Shown one piece after another: positions 24,336 to 31,738 of a DNA stretch of 64,000 nt (position 1 is the first letter of the stretch; every line of letters begins with the position of its first letter). The notes beneath the pieces were generated by a model. It did not search any database, was not told the DNA's origin, and worked only from the letters and a program-made list of their open reading frames with translations. Made by a program: the position numbers and the translations under genes. The DNA is from Planctomycetota bacterium (lineage in GTDB: Bacteria; Planctomycetota; UBA8742; UBA2392), in NCBI GenBank assembly GCA_015075515.1, contig JABTUE010000002.1:310001-374000 (forward strand), given 5' to 3'.

Positions 24336-24358
24336 GAAGTCACTGCGGCAAGAAACGG

Positions 24359-24384
24359 GTGCCGGCGCGTCCGGCACTTTTTTT
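24359..24384 (+). terminator. Intrinsic terminator
   Basis: GTGCCGG-CGCGT-CCGGCAC followed by seven T (24378-24384). A canonical rho-independent terminator, probably ending the 22750-24132 transcript beyond the inserted MITE. Confidence 0.8.
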
Positions 24385-24465
24385 GCGCCGCCGGTTTTTT
24401 CTAAAGTTCCGTCCCGCCGCCGGCCGATAAGCCATTGCACGGCTTTGCGTACCCGGAGAACGGAC

Positions 24466-24738
24466 ATGCCCGACACAAAACGCCTGCGGCAATCCCTGTC
24501 TTCTGGCATCCGCTCGGGCGACACCAGCCGCCGCGCCGGCGTGCCCGGCCCGGTGCACGGCGGCCCCGGCGCCCAGGGCGAAGTGGCCGCGACCATCGGG
24601 CGTCTGCGCTGTGCCCCGCCGGTGCGCCACGAACTGGTGCGCGAAGTCCGCGCCCGCGTCAGCAACCCCGGCTATGACATGGAGGCCGAGTTCGACCGCG
24701 CGCTGGATGTCATGGCCCGGCGCGAGTTCGGCCTGTAA
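24466..24738 (+). CDS. Small FlgM-like protein (possible anti-sigma factor)
   Basis: A 90-residue protein with a GGAG ribosome site before ATG 24466. The N-terminal half is Gly/Ser/Arg-rich and probably disordered; the C-terminal half (RHELVREVRARVSNPGYDME, AEFDRALDVMARRE) is helical and resembles the sigma-binding end of FlgM-like proteins. No flagellar genes are in the window, so an anti-sigma-28 role is only a suggestion. It stands alone between a terminator and the GAPDH gene. Confidence 0.45.
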   Translation: MPDTKRLRQSLSSGIRSGDTSRRAGVPGPVHGGPGAQGEVAATIGRLRCAPPVRHELVREVRARVSNPGYDMEAEFDRALDVMARREFGL

Positions 24739-24908
24739 GCCGTCAACATTCTCTTGGAACGCGCGCGCGGGTTGCTACCCTGCGCGCGTAATGCTTTCCG
24801 GCCCGGTGGCACGGTGCCCCAGTGCTGGAAAGGAACCCGCAAGGAGCCCGCGCCGCGCCCGCACACACCGTTGCCGCGCGGCGGTTTTCTTGGGTACGGA
24901 GAACCGTC

Positions 24909-25988
24909 ATGGCAAAGACCGTGTTTCACGTTGTCGGCACCGGCACGATCGGCGAGCCGCTGATTGGCCTGCTGACCCACTTTCAGAAAGAACTGGGCAT
25001 TGACGAAGTCACCTTCAACAAGCGCACACCGCTCAAGACCGACCGCAGCAAGGTCGTTGATCTGGTCCGCCGCGGCGCAAAACTGGCCACCAGCCGCGAC
25101 CAGTTCAGCGGCTTTGAAAAACTGGGCATCAAGGCCAGCTACGACACCGAAGAAGCCATCAACCGCGCCACCGTCGTGATTGACTGCACCCCCAGCGGCG
25201 CCGGACTGGCCAACAAGGAACAGTATTACCTCAAGGCCGCGCAGGCCGGCGGCAGGGGCTACATCGCCCAGGGCAGTGAGTTCGGCTTCGGCAAGATGTA
25301 CGCCCGCGGCATCAACGATGAAACACTGGTGCCCGGCGAAGACAAGTTCATCCAGGTGGTAAGCTGCAACACCCACAACCTCAGCGCGCTGATCAAGCTG
25401 TTCGGCACCAAAAACAACACCGCGCCGGAAAACCTGCTGGCGGCCGATTTCGTGTGCATGCGCCGCGCCAACGACATCAGCCAGGACGACGACTTTGTGG
25501 CCAGCCCCGAAGTCGGCAAACACAAGGACGACCAGTTCGGCACCCACCACGCGCGCGACGCCTGGCACCTGTACAAAACCAAGGGCTGGGACCTGCAGGG
25601 CCTGTTTTCCAGCGCCCTGAAACTCAACACCCAGTTCATGCACATCGTGCGCTTTCACCTGCGCGTCAAGGAAGCCACCAGCGTGGACAAACTGGTCAAG
25701 GCCATCAAGGAAGACGACCGCCAGGCCCTGACCTTTAAAAAGAGCGCCAACCAGATCTTCAGCTTCGGGCGTGACCACGGTTTCTTTGGCCGTATTCTGA
25801 ACCAGTGCATCATCCCGCACGAAACGCTTCAGGTGCAGGGCGGCCACGACATCCGCGGCTTCTGCTTCACCAGCCAGGACGGCAACAGCCTGCTGTCCAG
25901 TGTGGCCGCCGGTCTGTGGGCCGTGGACCCCGCCAGCTACGAAAAGAAGATCCAGGTGCTCAAGCCCTACTTCTTCGAAGAAGTCTAG
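24909..25988 (+). CDS. Archaeal-type (class II) glyceraldehyde-3-phosphate dehydrogenase-like protein
   Basis: A 359-residue protein with an N-terminal Rossmann motif GTGTIGEP (10-17) and a catalytic centre VVSCNTHNLSAL with C153, matching the SCNTxxL motif of archaeal phosphorylating GAPDH rather than the bacterial SNASCTTNC. TPSGAGLANKEQY is also typical of the archaeal class. It would interconvert glyceraldehyde-3-phosphate and 1,3-bisphosphoglycerate with NAD(P). GGAG precedes ATG 24909. It appears monocistronic, followed by a strong hairpin at 26005-26030. Substrate is inferred from the class and not proven. Confidence 0.75.
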   Translation: MAKTVFHVVGTGTIGEPLIGLLTHFQKELGIDEVTFNKRTPLKTDRSKVVDLVRRGAKLATSRDQFSGFEKLGIKASYDTEEAINRATVVIDCTPSGAGLANKEQYYLKAAQAGGRGYIAQGSEFGFGKMYARGINDETLVPGEDKFIQVVSCNTHNLSALIKLFGTKNNTAPENLLAADFVCMRRANDISQDDDFVASPEVGKHKDDQFGTHHARDAWHLYKTKGWDLQGLFSSALKLNTQFMHIVRFHLRVKEATSVDKLVKAIKEDDRQALTFKKSANQIFSFGRDHGFFGRILNQCIIPHETLQVQGGHDIRGFCFTSQDGNSLLSSVAAGLWAVDPASYEKKIQVLKPYFFEEV

Positions 25989-26004
25989 CCCGGCCATAAC
26001 CCGC

Positions 26005-26030
26005 AACGGCGGCCCGCATGGGCCGCCGTT
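26005..26030 (+). terminator. Terminator-like hairpin after the GAPDH gene
   Basis: AACGGCGGCCC (26005-26015) pairs over 11 bp with GGGCCGCCGTT (26020-26030) around a GCAT loop, 17 bp after the stop codon. The T run is short. Confidence 0.6.
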
Positions 26031-26045
26031 TGCGTTGGCAAGAAA

Positions 26046-26091
26046 GCGCCGGCGTCTGGCCGGCATGTGGCGCGGGCGCCACGCCCGCGTC
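26046..26091 (-). repeat. Diverged, inverted third copy of the REP-like double hairpin
   Basis: Reads GCGCCGGC-G-TCTGGCCGGC then GGCGCGGGC and GCCCGCG, matching the reverse complement of the hairpin part of the CRISPR-flanking repeats at 37 of 46 positions. It shows that the flanking sequence belongs to a dispersed family. Confidence 0.6.
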
Positions 26092-26190
26092 AGACCCGCG
26101 CCGGACCCCCACGCCCGCGCCGGACCCCACCCCACGCCCGCGCCGGACCCCATCCTGCCGGCGCCGGACCCCACGCCCGCGCGCCAGCCC
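26081..26190 (+). repeat. GC-rich tandem repeat (units of ACGCCCGCGCCGGACCCC)
   Basis: About five imperfect units of ACGCCCGCGCCGGACCCC with variable spacers occupy the gap before the next gene. No role is evident; it may be unstable in length. Confidence 0.6.
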
Positions 26191-26245
26191 CGGAAATGTC
26201 GCATCCCCAATTACCCTGTTGGCGGACTCTTTTGAGGAAACCGCC

Positions 26246-27028
26246 ATGATCGCCAGACACAACAAACCCTCCGTGCGCCAGGCCGCCGCCATGATGCCGC
26301 CCGGCCCCGACCGCGACGCCCTGTTCGAGCGCGCCGACCAGATCTACGCCGCCGGCCCCGGGCCGTTTCTGGAAAAGCGCATCGCCGCCGTGCAGCGCGC
26401 GCTGGAAATGATCTGGGCCACCCAGGAAGCCCAGTTCAAAACCAACCCCGCCCAGCCGCCGGCCATGGCCCGCGAACACCTGCGCTATGAAAACCAGCTT
26501 GACCGCATGACACGCGCCCACGCCGCGCTGTGGGAAGACGCCCTGCACACGGCCCGCGAAGCCATCTTCCGCGAGACCGGCAAACGCCTGGCCGTACAGG
26601 TCTACGAAATGGACGAAAACTGGCACGACCTGAAAAAGCGCCTGTACCACGACTCGTACTACGCCAAACACCGCCCGGAACTCGAGACATCCCACAGGGT
26701 CGAACCCAGGGCCGCGCTCAAGACCGCGCCCAGGGCCGAGACGACACCCAAACCCGCGCCCGTCACGGAACCCGCCACGGAAACCGCCCCCGCGGCCTCA
26801 ACGGCACCGGCCACGGAATCCACCACGGCGCCCAAGGCCGAAACCGCGCGGCCCACCCAGCCGCCGCAACGGCCTGAAACCCCGCGCCAGACTCAGCCCC
26901 TGCCCGGGCTTGCCATTCCGCGCGGAGACTTCAGCGCCCTGTTCGAGGCCGTGCGCCAGAAGCTGGCCCGCCCAACCCCGATCCAGCCGCCCCTCCAGCA
27001 ACCGCCGGGCGACCCGCACGTGGCGTGA
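26246..27028 (+). CDS. Protein of unknown function with helical N-terminus and Pro/Thr/Ala-rich tail
   Basis: A 260-residue protein. Residues 1-140 are helical and charged (AAVQRALEMIWATQEAQFK, RYENQLDRMTRAHAAL) without a family I recognise. Residues 145-215 are a low-complexity Pro/Thr/Ala/Glu linker (TETAPAASTAPATES), and the last 40 include a short amphipathic stretch DFSALFEAVRQKLARP. No signal peptide or membrane segment is seen. ATG 26246 follows a GAGGAAA ribosome site. A MITE copy begins 9 bp after the stop codon. Could be a scaffolding protein; function unknown. Confidence 0.65.
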   Translation: MIARHNKPSVRQAAAMMPPGPDRDALFERADQIYAAGPGPFLEKRIAAVQRALEMIWATQEAQFKTNPAQPPAMAREHLRYENQLDRMTRAHAALWEDALHTAREAIFRETGKRLAVQVYEMDENWHDLKKRLYHDSYYAKHRPELETSHRVEPRAALKTAPRAETTPKPAPVTEPATETAPAASTAPATESTTAPKAETARPTQPPQRPETPRQTQPLPGLAIPRGDFSALFEAVRQKLARPTPIQPPLQQPPGDPHVA

Positions 27029-27037
27029 CCGCGGTTT

Positions 27038-27243
27038 TAGAGCATTTTCATGCTTCGTCTTCAGGCTTCCGCTTGCGGCGGGCGTCGCATCCCTGCGTCG
27101 CGCTCGCTCCACCCCCTGAAAACGCCTTTGGCGTTTTCAGAATGTTGCTTCGCAACCCACCAGCCACACCTGCGCTCGCGCTCCTTGGTCTGCTTGCCCG
27201 GCGCGGCGCGGAACCCCTGCATACAAACCATGAAAAAGCTCTA
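27038..27243. mobile_element. MITE-like element, copy 2 (206 bp including flanking TA)
   Basis: Same length, ends, TA borders and central palindrome as 24130-24335, with about 97 percent identity and the same orientation. It lies 9 bp after the stop of the preceding gene. Confidence 0.85.
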
Positions 27244-27491
27244 GAGGCGCGAGGACGAAGATCGGAGGCGCAAGACGGGAGGCTGAAGGCGAAAGGCGAA
27301 GGGCTGGAGGCGGGAGGTGAAAGGTTGGAACAGCCAGTTGCAAGCCGCTGGCTGTTCGCCCGTTCACTTAAGCTTCGCGCCCCCCGTGCCCCGTACCCCC
27401 GTGCCCCCCACGCGCCCTATGCTCCACAGCCCTGGCCCCAAGGCATGACATACTCGTGACGGCAGGTGAACGCTGTTATGACAATGCAACA
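27244..27491. other. Gene-free low-complexity stretch
   Basis: Positions 27244-27330 are purine-rich on the plus strand (repeated GGAGGC/GAAGGC). A 9-bp stem AACAGCCAG...CTGGCTGTT spans about 27337-27364, and 27378-27420 is C-rich (GTGCCCC repeats). No gene is supported. Confidence 0.6.
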
Positions 27492-27511
27492 GGGCGGGCT
27501 TTCGCCCGCCC
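27492..27511 (-). terminator. Terminator hairpin for the SPFH gene
   Basis: GGGCGGGC and GCCCGCCC pair over 8 bp around a four-base loop (GAAA on the minus strand), immediately after the stop codon of 27512-28822. Confidence 0.6.
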
Positions 27512-28822
27512 CTACAGCAACTTCATCACCTTGTCGGCCAGGCCACCCTGCTCGCCCAGCACGACCTTGAGGTTGGCCTTGCCCGCGATCTTTTCCAGCA
27601 CCTCCAGTTCGCGCAGCTTCATCAGAACCGGGTTGCCCTCCAGGATCCTGGCCGTGTTGGCCTGCATGCGCGCGGCCGCCGTTTCCTCGCGGCGCGTGAT
27701 CAGGCTGGCCTCGGCGGCCTTGCGGGCCTCGGTCACCTTGTTCAGCAGGTCCTTCATCTCGCCCGGCAGAATGATGTCGCGGATGCCGAGCGCGCGGACC
27801 TCCAGACCGTATGCCAGCGCAGCCTTGCCGACAATGCCCTGCAGTTCGGCCGCCACGGCGTCCTTGTCGGTCAGCAGGGCGTCCAGTTCGCGGCCGCCGA
27901 TCACGGCGCGCAGGGCAAGCTGGGCCTCGCGGTACAGGGCAGCGTCGGCGTGGTCCACGACCGTGACGCTGCGCAGGGCATCGGCCACGCGGAAGGTCAG
28001 GTTAGCGTTCAGGCGCAGGGTAACGTGGTCGCGGGTCATGATCTCCTGGCCGGCGATGTCCATGTTGCGCTCGCGCAGGTCCACGACCTTGAAGACCAGG
28101 CGTTCCATGCCCGTCCAGAAGGCATGCACGCCCGGCTTGAGTTCACCCTGCAGCTCGCCGTTTGCGAACCACAGGCCGACCTGGCCCGGCTCGATCACCT
28201 GGGCCTGCATGACGCCATTGGCGCCGGCGCTGTTCACAATCGCGGTCAGTTCGCGGTGGTTGACGCGCGGGTTTGCCACGTCAATCACTTCGACCTTGAC
28301 GCGCTGCAGGCCCTTCCAGGCCAGGTACAGGCCCGGCTTGAGCGCGCGGACAAAGCGGCCGTCCACCCAGACCAGCGCGCGCTGGCGGTCATGCAGGTCC
28401 AGGATTTCGGCCTGGTCCTCAATGCCGCCGTGGATCACGCGCGGCAGGTCGGCGTGGGCGTACACGGCGTCGCGCACGTCGGCGAACTCGACGCGCACGT
28501 CGCGCAGCCCGACCAGCAGCAGGTGCAGGCCCGGGCCCAGCAGACGGTCAAAGCGGCCGTCCACGAACACAAAGGCGCGCTGGTGGTCGGCCAGATCAAG
28601 GACGCGCACGTGCTCGTGGGCGTCCTTGAGCGCGCGGGCCAGAACGTCAAGCTGGGCGTGCTTCAGGTACACCTCGCGCTGGTTGACGCGGTCCAGACGC
28701 AGCTTGCGCAGCGGGTCAAAGCGGACGTGCACACCCGGATCGAGCAGCGCGGCAAAGCGGCCGTCGGCAAACAGCAGACCGAGTTCGTGGTCGGCGATCT
28801 TGAACTTGCGGAACAGGATCAT
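27512..28822 (-). CDS. SPFH/band-7 (slipin-like) protein with four tandem N-terminal modules
   Basis: A 436-residue protein whose C-terminal 240 residues are a band-7/SPFH domain (IEPGQVGLWFANG to RDIILPGEMKDLLNKV) followed by a helical ERREE-type segment (TEARKAAEASLITRREETAAAR). Before it, the opening strand-turn of the domain occurs repeatedly: LLFADGRFAALLDPGVHV, FVFVDGRFDRLLGPGLHL, LVWVDGRFVRALKPGLYL and finally LWFANGELQGELKPGVHA. No N-terminal membrane anchor is visible, unlike most stomatins. Band-7 proteins form large membrane-associated assemblies. ATG 28822 follows GGGGG; the open frame upstream to 29065 has no homology. Confidence 0.8.
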   Translation of the reverse strand: MILFRKFKIADHELGLLFADGRFAALLDPGVHVRFDPLRKLRLDRVNQREVYLKHAQLDVLARALKDAHEHVRVLDLADHQRAFVFVDGRFDRLLGPGLHLLLVGLRDVRVEFADVRDAVYAHADLPRVIHGGIEDQAEILDLHDRQRALVWVDGRFVRALKPGLYLAWKGLQRVKVEVIDVANPRVNHRELTAIVNSAGANGVMQAQVIEPGQVGLWFANGELQGELKPGVHAFWTGMERLVFKVVDLRERNMDIAGQEIMTRDHVTLRLNANLTFRVADALRSVTVVDHADAALYREAQLALRAVIGGRELDALLTDKDAVAAELQGIVGKAALAYGLEVRALGIRDIILPGEMKDLLNKVTEARKAAEASLITRREETAAARMQANTARILEGNPVLMKLRELEVLEKIAGKANLKVVLGEQGGLADKVMKLL

Positions 28823-28848
28823 GTTGCACCCCCTTTCACGGGTGTCTC

Positions 28849-28860
28849 TTGACACGTCAA
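28849..28860. promoter_or_regulatory. Palindrome TTGAC-AC-GTCAA upstream of the SPFH gene
   Basis: Five-base inverted arms separated by two bases, 27 bp before the SPFH start codon. Possible operator; no further support. Confidence 0.25.
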
Positions 28861-29090
28861 CAACGGAGGGCAGTTGCAGGGAACGGCGGACTTCCGGTTT
28901 GCCGCGGGGTGGGCGCGACAACCGCCGGGGGGCCGGCTGCAACCGGCCGCCGTTTGACTGGTGCGATGCACGGCCGGTGCCAAGCGGGCCCCGGCCGTAT
29001 CGCGCAAACCGGCGGCCGCGCGGCGTGGACTGTATGCAGCGCCCACGTTCCGATGGCGGGCTCAACCCGGCGGCAGGCGCGGCGTCGCTC

Positions 29091-29162
29091 CAGGATATAG
29101 CTCAAGGGCAGAGCACAGGGAGTATCACCCTGCGGTTGCGGGTTCGAATCCCGCTATCTGAA
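29091..29162 (+). tRNA. tRNA-like sequence, possibly a tRNA pseudogene
   Basis: A 72-nt cloverleaf can be drawn. The D arm is GCTC-AAGGGCA-GAGC, the anticodon arm CAGGG-AGTATCA-CCCTG, the variable loop CGGTT and the T arm GCGGG-TTCGAAT-CCCGC, which is perfect. The acceptor stem CAGGATA/TATCTGA mismatches at its first two pairs. The anticodon loop has G at position 33 instead of the near-universal T, and a formal anticodon TAT (Ile). These defects argue for a decayed or atypical tRNA; ACC follows but no full CCA is encoded. Confidence 0.5.
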
Positions 29163-29486
29163 CCGGCGGTCCTTGCGGGCCGCACCCGTCTTGGAAACGG
29201 GCTTGAAAACCGGAAGGGGACGGGCAACGCGCGTTGCGGCAGAAGTCCGGCACTCGCGCCAGAACCCTGCAGCACGCCGACGCCCCGCGCCAAACCGCAT
29301 AACGCAAGGCATGAACCTGTGCCGCGCCGGAAGCGGGATTCACGCGCGGCTTACGCGGTGCTCCGTTTGACCCGCGTGGCAACCGCCGCGCCCGGCCCCG
29401 GAAGGTGTGATACGGAAAGCTCGAAGCTCGCGGCCCAGTGTGCCGGACCCGGCGCACCTGACACGCCGGACACCGGAAACCGGCCG

Positions 29487-30569
29487 TTACGCGCCGTGGC
29501 ACTTCTTGAGTTTCTTGCCGCTGCCGCACCAGCAGGGGTCGTTGGGCGACAGCTTCGTGCCGCCGCGGGACTGTTCGGCCGGCGGCTGTACCCTGAGGCT
29601 TTGCAGCATCGCCTCGTACTCCTTGCGGCGCTGGGGCCAGTCTTTGGTCTCTTCGATGCCCTGCTGCAGGGCCGCCACGGCTTCGTCCTTGCGGTTCATG
29701 GCGATAAAACACTCGGCGCGAAAGGCCTGGTCCAGCGGCATCTTCTTGCTGAGTTCGCGGATCATCTCGTGATCATTCAGCGCGCCCGCGGCATCGCCCA
29801 GCTTCAGCTTGATCTGCGCCCGCAGGTTCCAGCCCTCCAGGTGCTGGCCGTCGGCGCCAATCACCCGGTCAGCCCAGCGCAGCGCGTCAGCGTTCAAGCG
29901 GGCCTCAAAGCAGCCCACCGCGGCGCGAAACAGCAGGTCGGTGTCGTAGGGCTTGCGGTCAATGGCGGCCTTCAGCAGGGCCATGGCGTCGTCGGCCCGG
30001 CCCATTTCACTCAGCAGGTCCGCGGCGTCTTCAATCGCCTGCGGGTCGTCGGGGCGTTCGGCCAGCACCTTCAACTGGTATTCGTAGGCCTCGGGGTATT
30101 TGCCCTGGCGGGCCAGGGCAATGCAGTACACGCGCTGCACGTCCTTGCGCAGGTGGCTGGCGTCGCTGACATCCAGCGCGGCTTTGGCATGGCGCAGCGC
30201 GTCGGCAAACTTGCCGGCGCGGATCAGGATGTTGGCCAGCACCAGGTTGGCGATCAGGTCGCCGCTGTCGAGATCATGCGCGGCCTTGGCCGTGAGCATG
30301 GCCAGCTTGAGCTCGCCCATCTTGTAGGTCAGCAGGCTCAGCCAGGCCATCAGCCCGGCGTCGCGCGGGTTGGCCTGAAAGGCCGGGTCCATCAGACGCG
30401 CGATCTGCTGCGGGTCTTCACCCAACTGGTCCAGAACGGCCAGCAATTGCAGGGCGCTGGAGGCATCGGCCGGGTTCTGTTTGACCGCGGCCTCGAGTTT
30501 GCTGCGGCGCGTCGCCAGCGACCGGCGGTCGTCAATGGCGTGTTCGGCTTCAAGCCAGTCAATGGACAT
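29487..30569 (-). CDS. TPR-repeat protein with C-terminal SEC-C zinc motif
   Basis: A 360-residue cytoplasmic protein. Residues 10-325 form tandem TPR-like helical hairpins (for example AGKFADALRHAKAALDV, GRADDAMALLKAAIDRKP). The last 25 residues are a SEC-C motif, NDPCWCGSGKKLKKCHG, which binds zinc with C-x-C and C-H pairs as in SecA and many uncharacterised proteins. It probably mediates protein-protein contacts. It begins 2 bp after the CobW gene, so the two are co-transcribed; a metal-related task is suggested by that neighbour. Confidence 0.85.
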   Translation of the reverse strand: MSIDWLEAEHAIDDRRSLATRRSKLEAAVKQNPADASSALQLLAVLDQLGEDPQQIARLMDPAFQANPRDAGLMAWLSLLTYKMGELKLAMLTAKAAHDLDSGDLIANLVLANILIRAGKFADALRHAKAALDVSDASHLRKDVQRVYCIALARQGKYPEAYEYQLKVLAERPDDPQAIEDAADLLSEMGRADDAMALLKAAIDRKPYDTDLLFRAAVGCFEARLNADALRWADRVIGADGQHLEGWNLRAQIKLKLGDAAGALNDHEMIRELSKKMPLDQAFRAECFIAMNRKDEAVAALQQGIEETKDWPQRRKEYEAMLQSLRVQPPAEQSRGGTKLSPNDPCWCGSGKKLKKCHGA

Positions 30570-30571
30570 GG

Positions 30572-31648
30572 TCAGTGCTTGTGCCCGTGGGCGTGCGCGT
30601 GGTCGTGATCGTGGTGGTGATGATGGTGTTCGCCGTGGTCGTGAAAGTGCAGCCCCGTGGCCTCAAGCTTCTGCTTGATCAGGTTACGGTCCAGGTCTTC
30701 GCCGATGAACACCAGAACGTCCTTCTTCTCGCGCAGGAAAGGCGGACGGGCCACCAGTTCAAAGTCACCGGCGGTCCACTGCAACACGGCCTGGGGCTCA
30801 ACGCCGCTGACGCGCACAAAACCCTTGAGCCGCAGCAGACCGGGGATGCCCTGCTGCAGGAAGTCGTTGAACTTGCGCTTGTCGGCCGTGCCGCAGGGCC
30901 ACAGGGTAAAGCTGAGGTAGTGGTCGTGGGCGTGGGCCGGCTTGTTGTGAACGTGGTCGTGAGCGTGGTCGTGCTTGTGGCCGTGGTGCTCGTGCTCGCA
31001 GTGCCCGTGGTCGTGGTCGCAATGGCTGTGGTCCTTGCCGTCGTTGACGACCTGCGTTCCCGCAGCATGGACCACCAGCTTCGGGTCAATCTCGGCGCGC
31101 ACGGTGCGGTGCAGCTTTGCCCGCTGGTTAAGCTCGCGGACTTCCCGTTCGACTGTCGCCAGGCGCGATTCATCCACCAGGTCGCTCTTGTTCAGCAACA
31201 GCAGGTCGGCGTAGCGGGCCTGGCGCTTCATCAGGGCTTCGGCCTGGGGCACCTTGCCCCAGCGGTTGACATCCACCACGCTGACAATCGTGCGCAGACT
31301 GAGCTTGTCCAGCATGTTGGGCAGGGTGCAGATGTCCAGAATCTCGACGGGGTCGGCCAGCCCGGTGGTCTCAAGCAGGATGGCGCTGGGCTTGTCACTG
31401 ACGGCAATCTCGTACAGTGTCTTGGTCAGTTCGGTCTTGCTGGTGCAGCAGATGCAGCCGTCAATCAGCTCGCGCATCTGGGCGTTGGCGCCCTCAAGCA
31501 GTTCGTTGTCCACGTTGGTTTCACCGAACTCGTTCATCAGCACCAGCGGCTTCTGGCCCTGATCATTGAGGTGCTTCAGCAGGCGCTGCATCAGCGTGGT
31601 CTTGCCGGAACCCAGAAAGCCGGCAACCAGATAGACGGGAACGGTCAT
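30572..31648 (-). CDS. CobW/P47K-family GTPase (metallochaperone type), His-rich
   Basis: A 358-residue G3E GTPase. Walker A is GFLGSGKTT (10-18); the family metal site is CICC near residue 67, and NKSD gives base specificity. A His/Asp/Glu-rich insert lies at about 215-250 and another His-rich tail at the C-terminus (GEHHHHHHDHDHAHAHGHKH), well suited to bind zinc, nickel or cobalt. The CobW C-terminal domain includes RLKGFVRV. Such proteins deliver metal to client enzymes when the metal is scarce. GAGG precedes ATG 31648. Which metal cannot be told. Confidence 0.9.
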   Translation of the reverse strand: MTVPVYLVAGFLGSGKTTLMQRLLKHLNDQGQKPLVLMNEFGETNVDNELLEGANAQMRELIDGCICCTSKTELTKTLYEIAVSDKPSAILLETTGLADPVEILDICTLPNMLDKLSLRTIVSVVDVNRWGKVPQAEALMKRQARYADLLLLNKSDLVDESRLATVEREVRELNQRAKLHRTVRAEIDPKLVVHAAGTQVVNDGKDHSHCDHDHGHCEHEHHGHKHDHAHDHVHNKPAHAHDHYLSFTLWPCGTADKRKFNDFLQQGIPGLLRLKGFVRVSGVEPQAVLQWTAGDFELVARPPFLREKKDVLVFIGEDLDRNLIKQKLEATGLHFHDHGEHHHHHHDHDHAHAHGHKH

Positions 31649-31738
31649 GTTGGCCTCATGTGGTCAGGCAGGCGAAGATACCCGCCTTATGCAGCCTTAA
31701 CCAGTGGAAGAACGCGGGCCGGCTCGGGTCGCTTCCCG

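Larger units (their letters stand above)
28823..29486. other. 664-bp gap without protein genes, containing a tRNA-like sequence
   Basis: Apart from the tRNA-like sequence at 29091-29162 and a small palindrome at 28849-28860, nothing is recognisable. Reading frames here are open only because of high GC and show no family features. Confidence 0.6.

Noticed and set aside
24142..24336. Short frames inside the two MITE copies
   Set aside because: Identical in both copies because the element is repeated, with no start signals or protein features.
27456..30608. Plus-strand open frame of 1050 codons through the SPFH and TPR genes
   Set aside because: Runs antisense through two convincing genes and over the tRNA-like sequence; no domain recognised.
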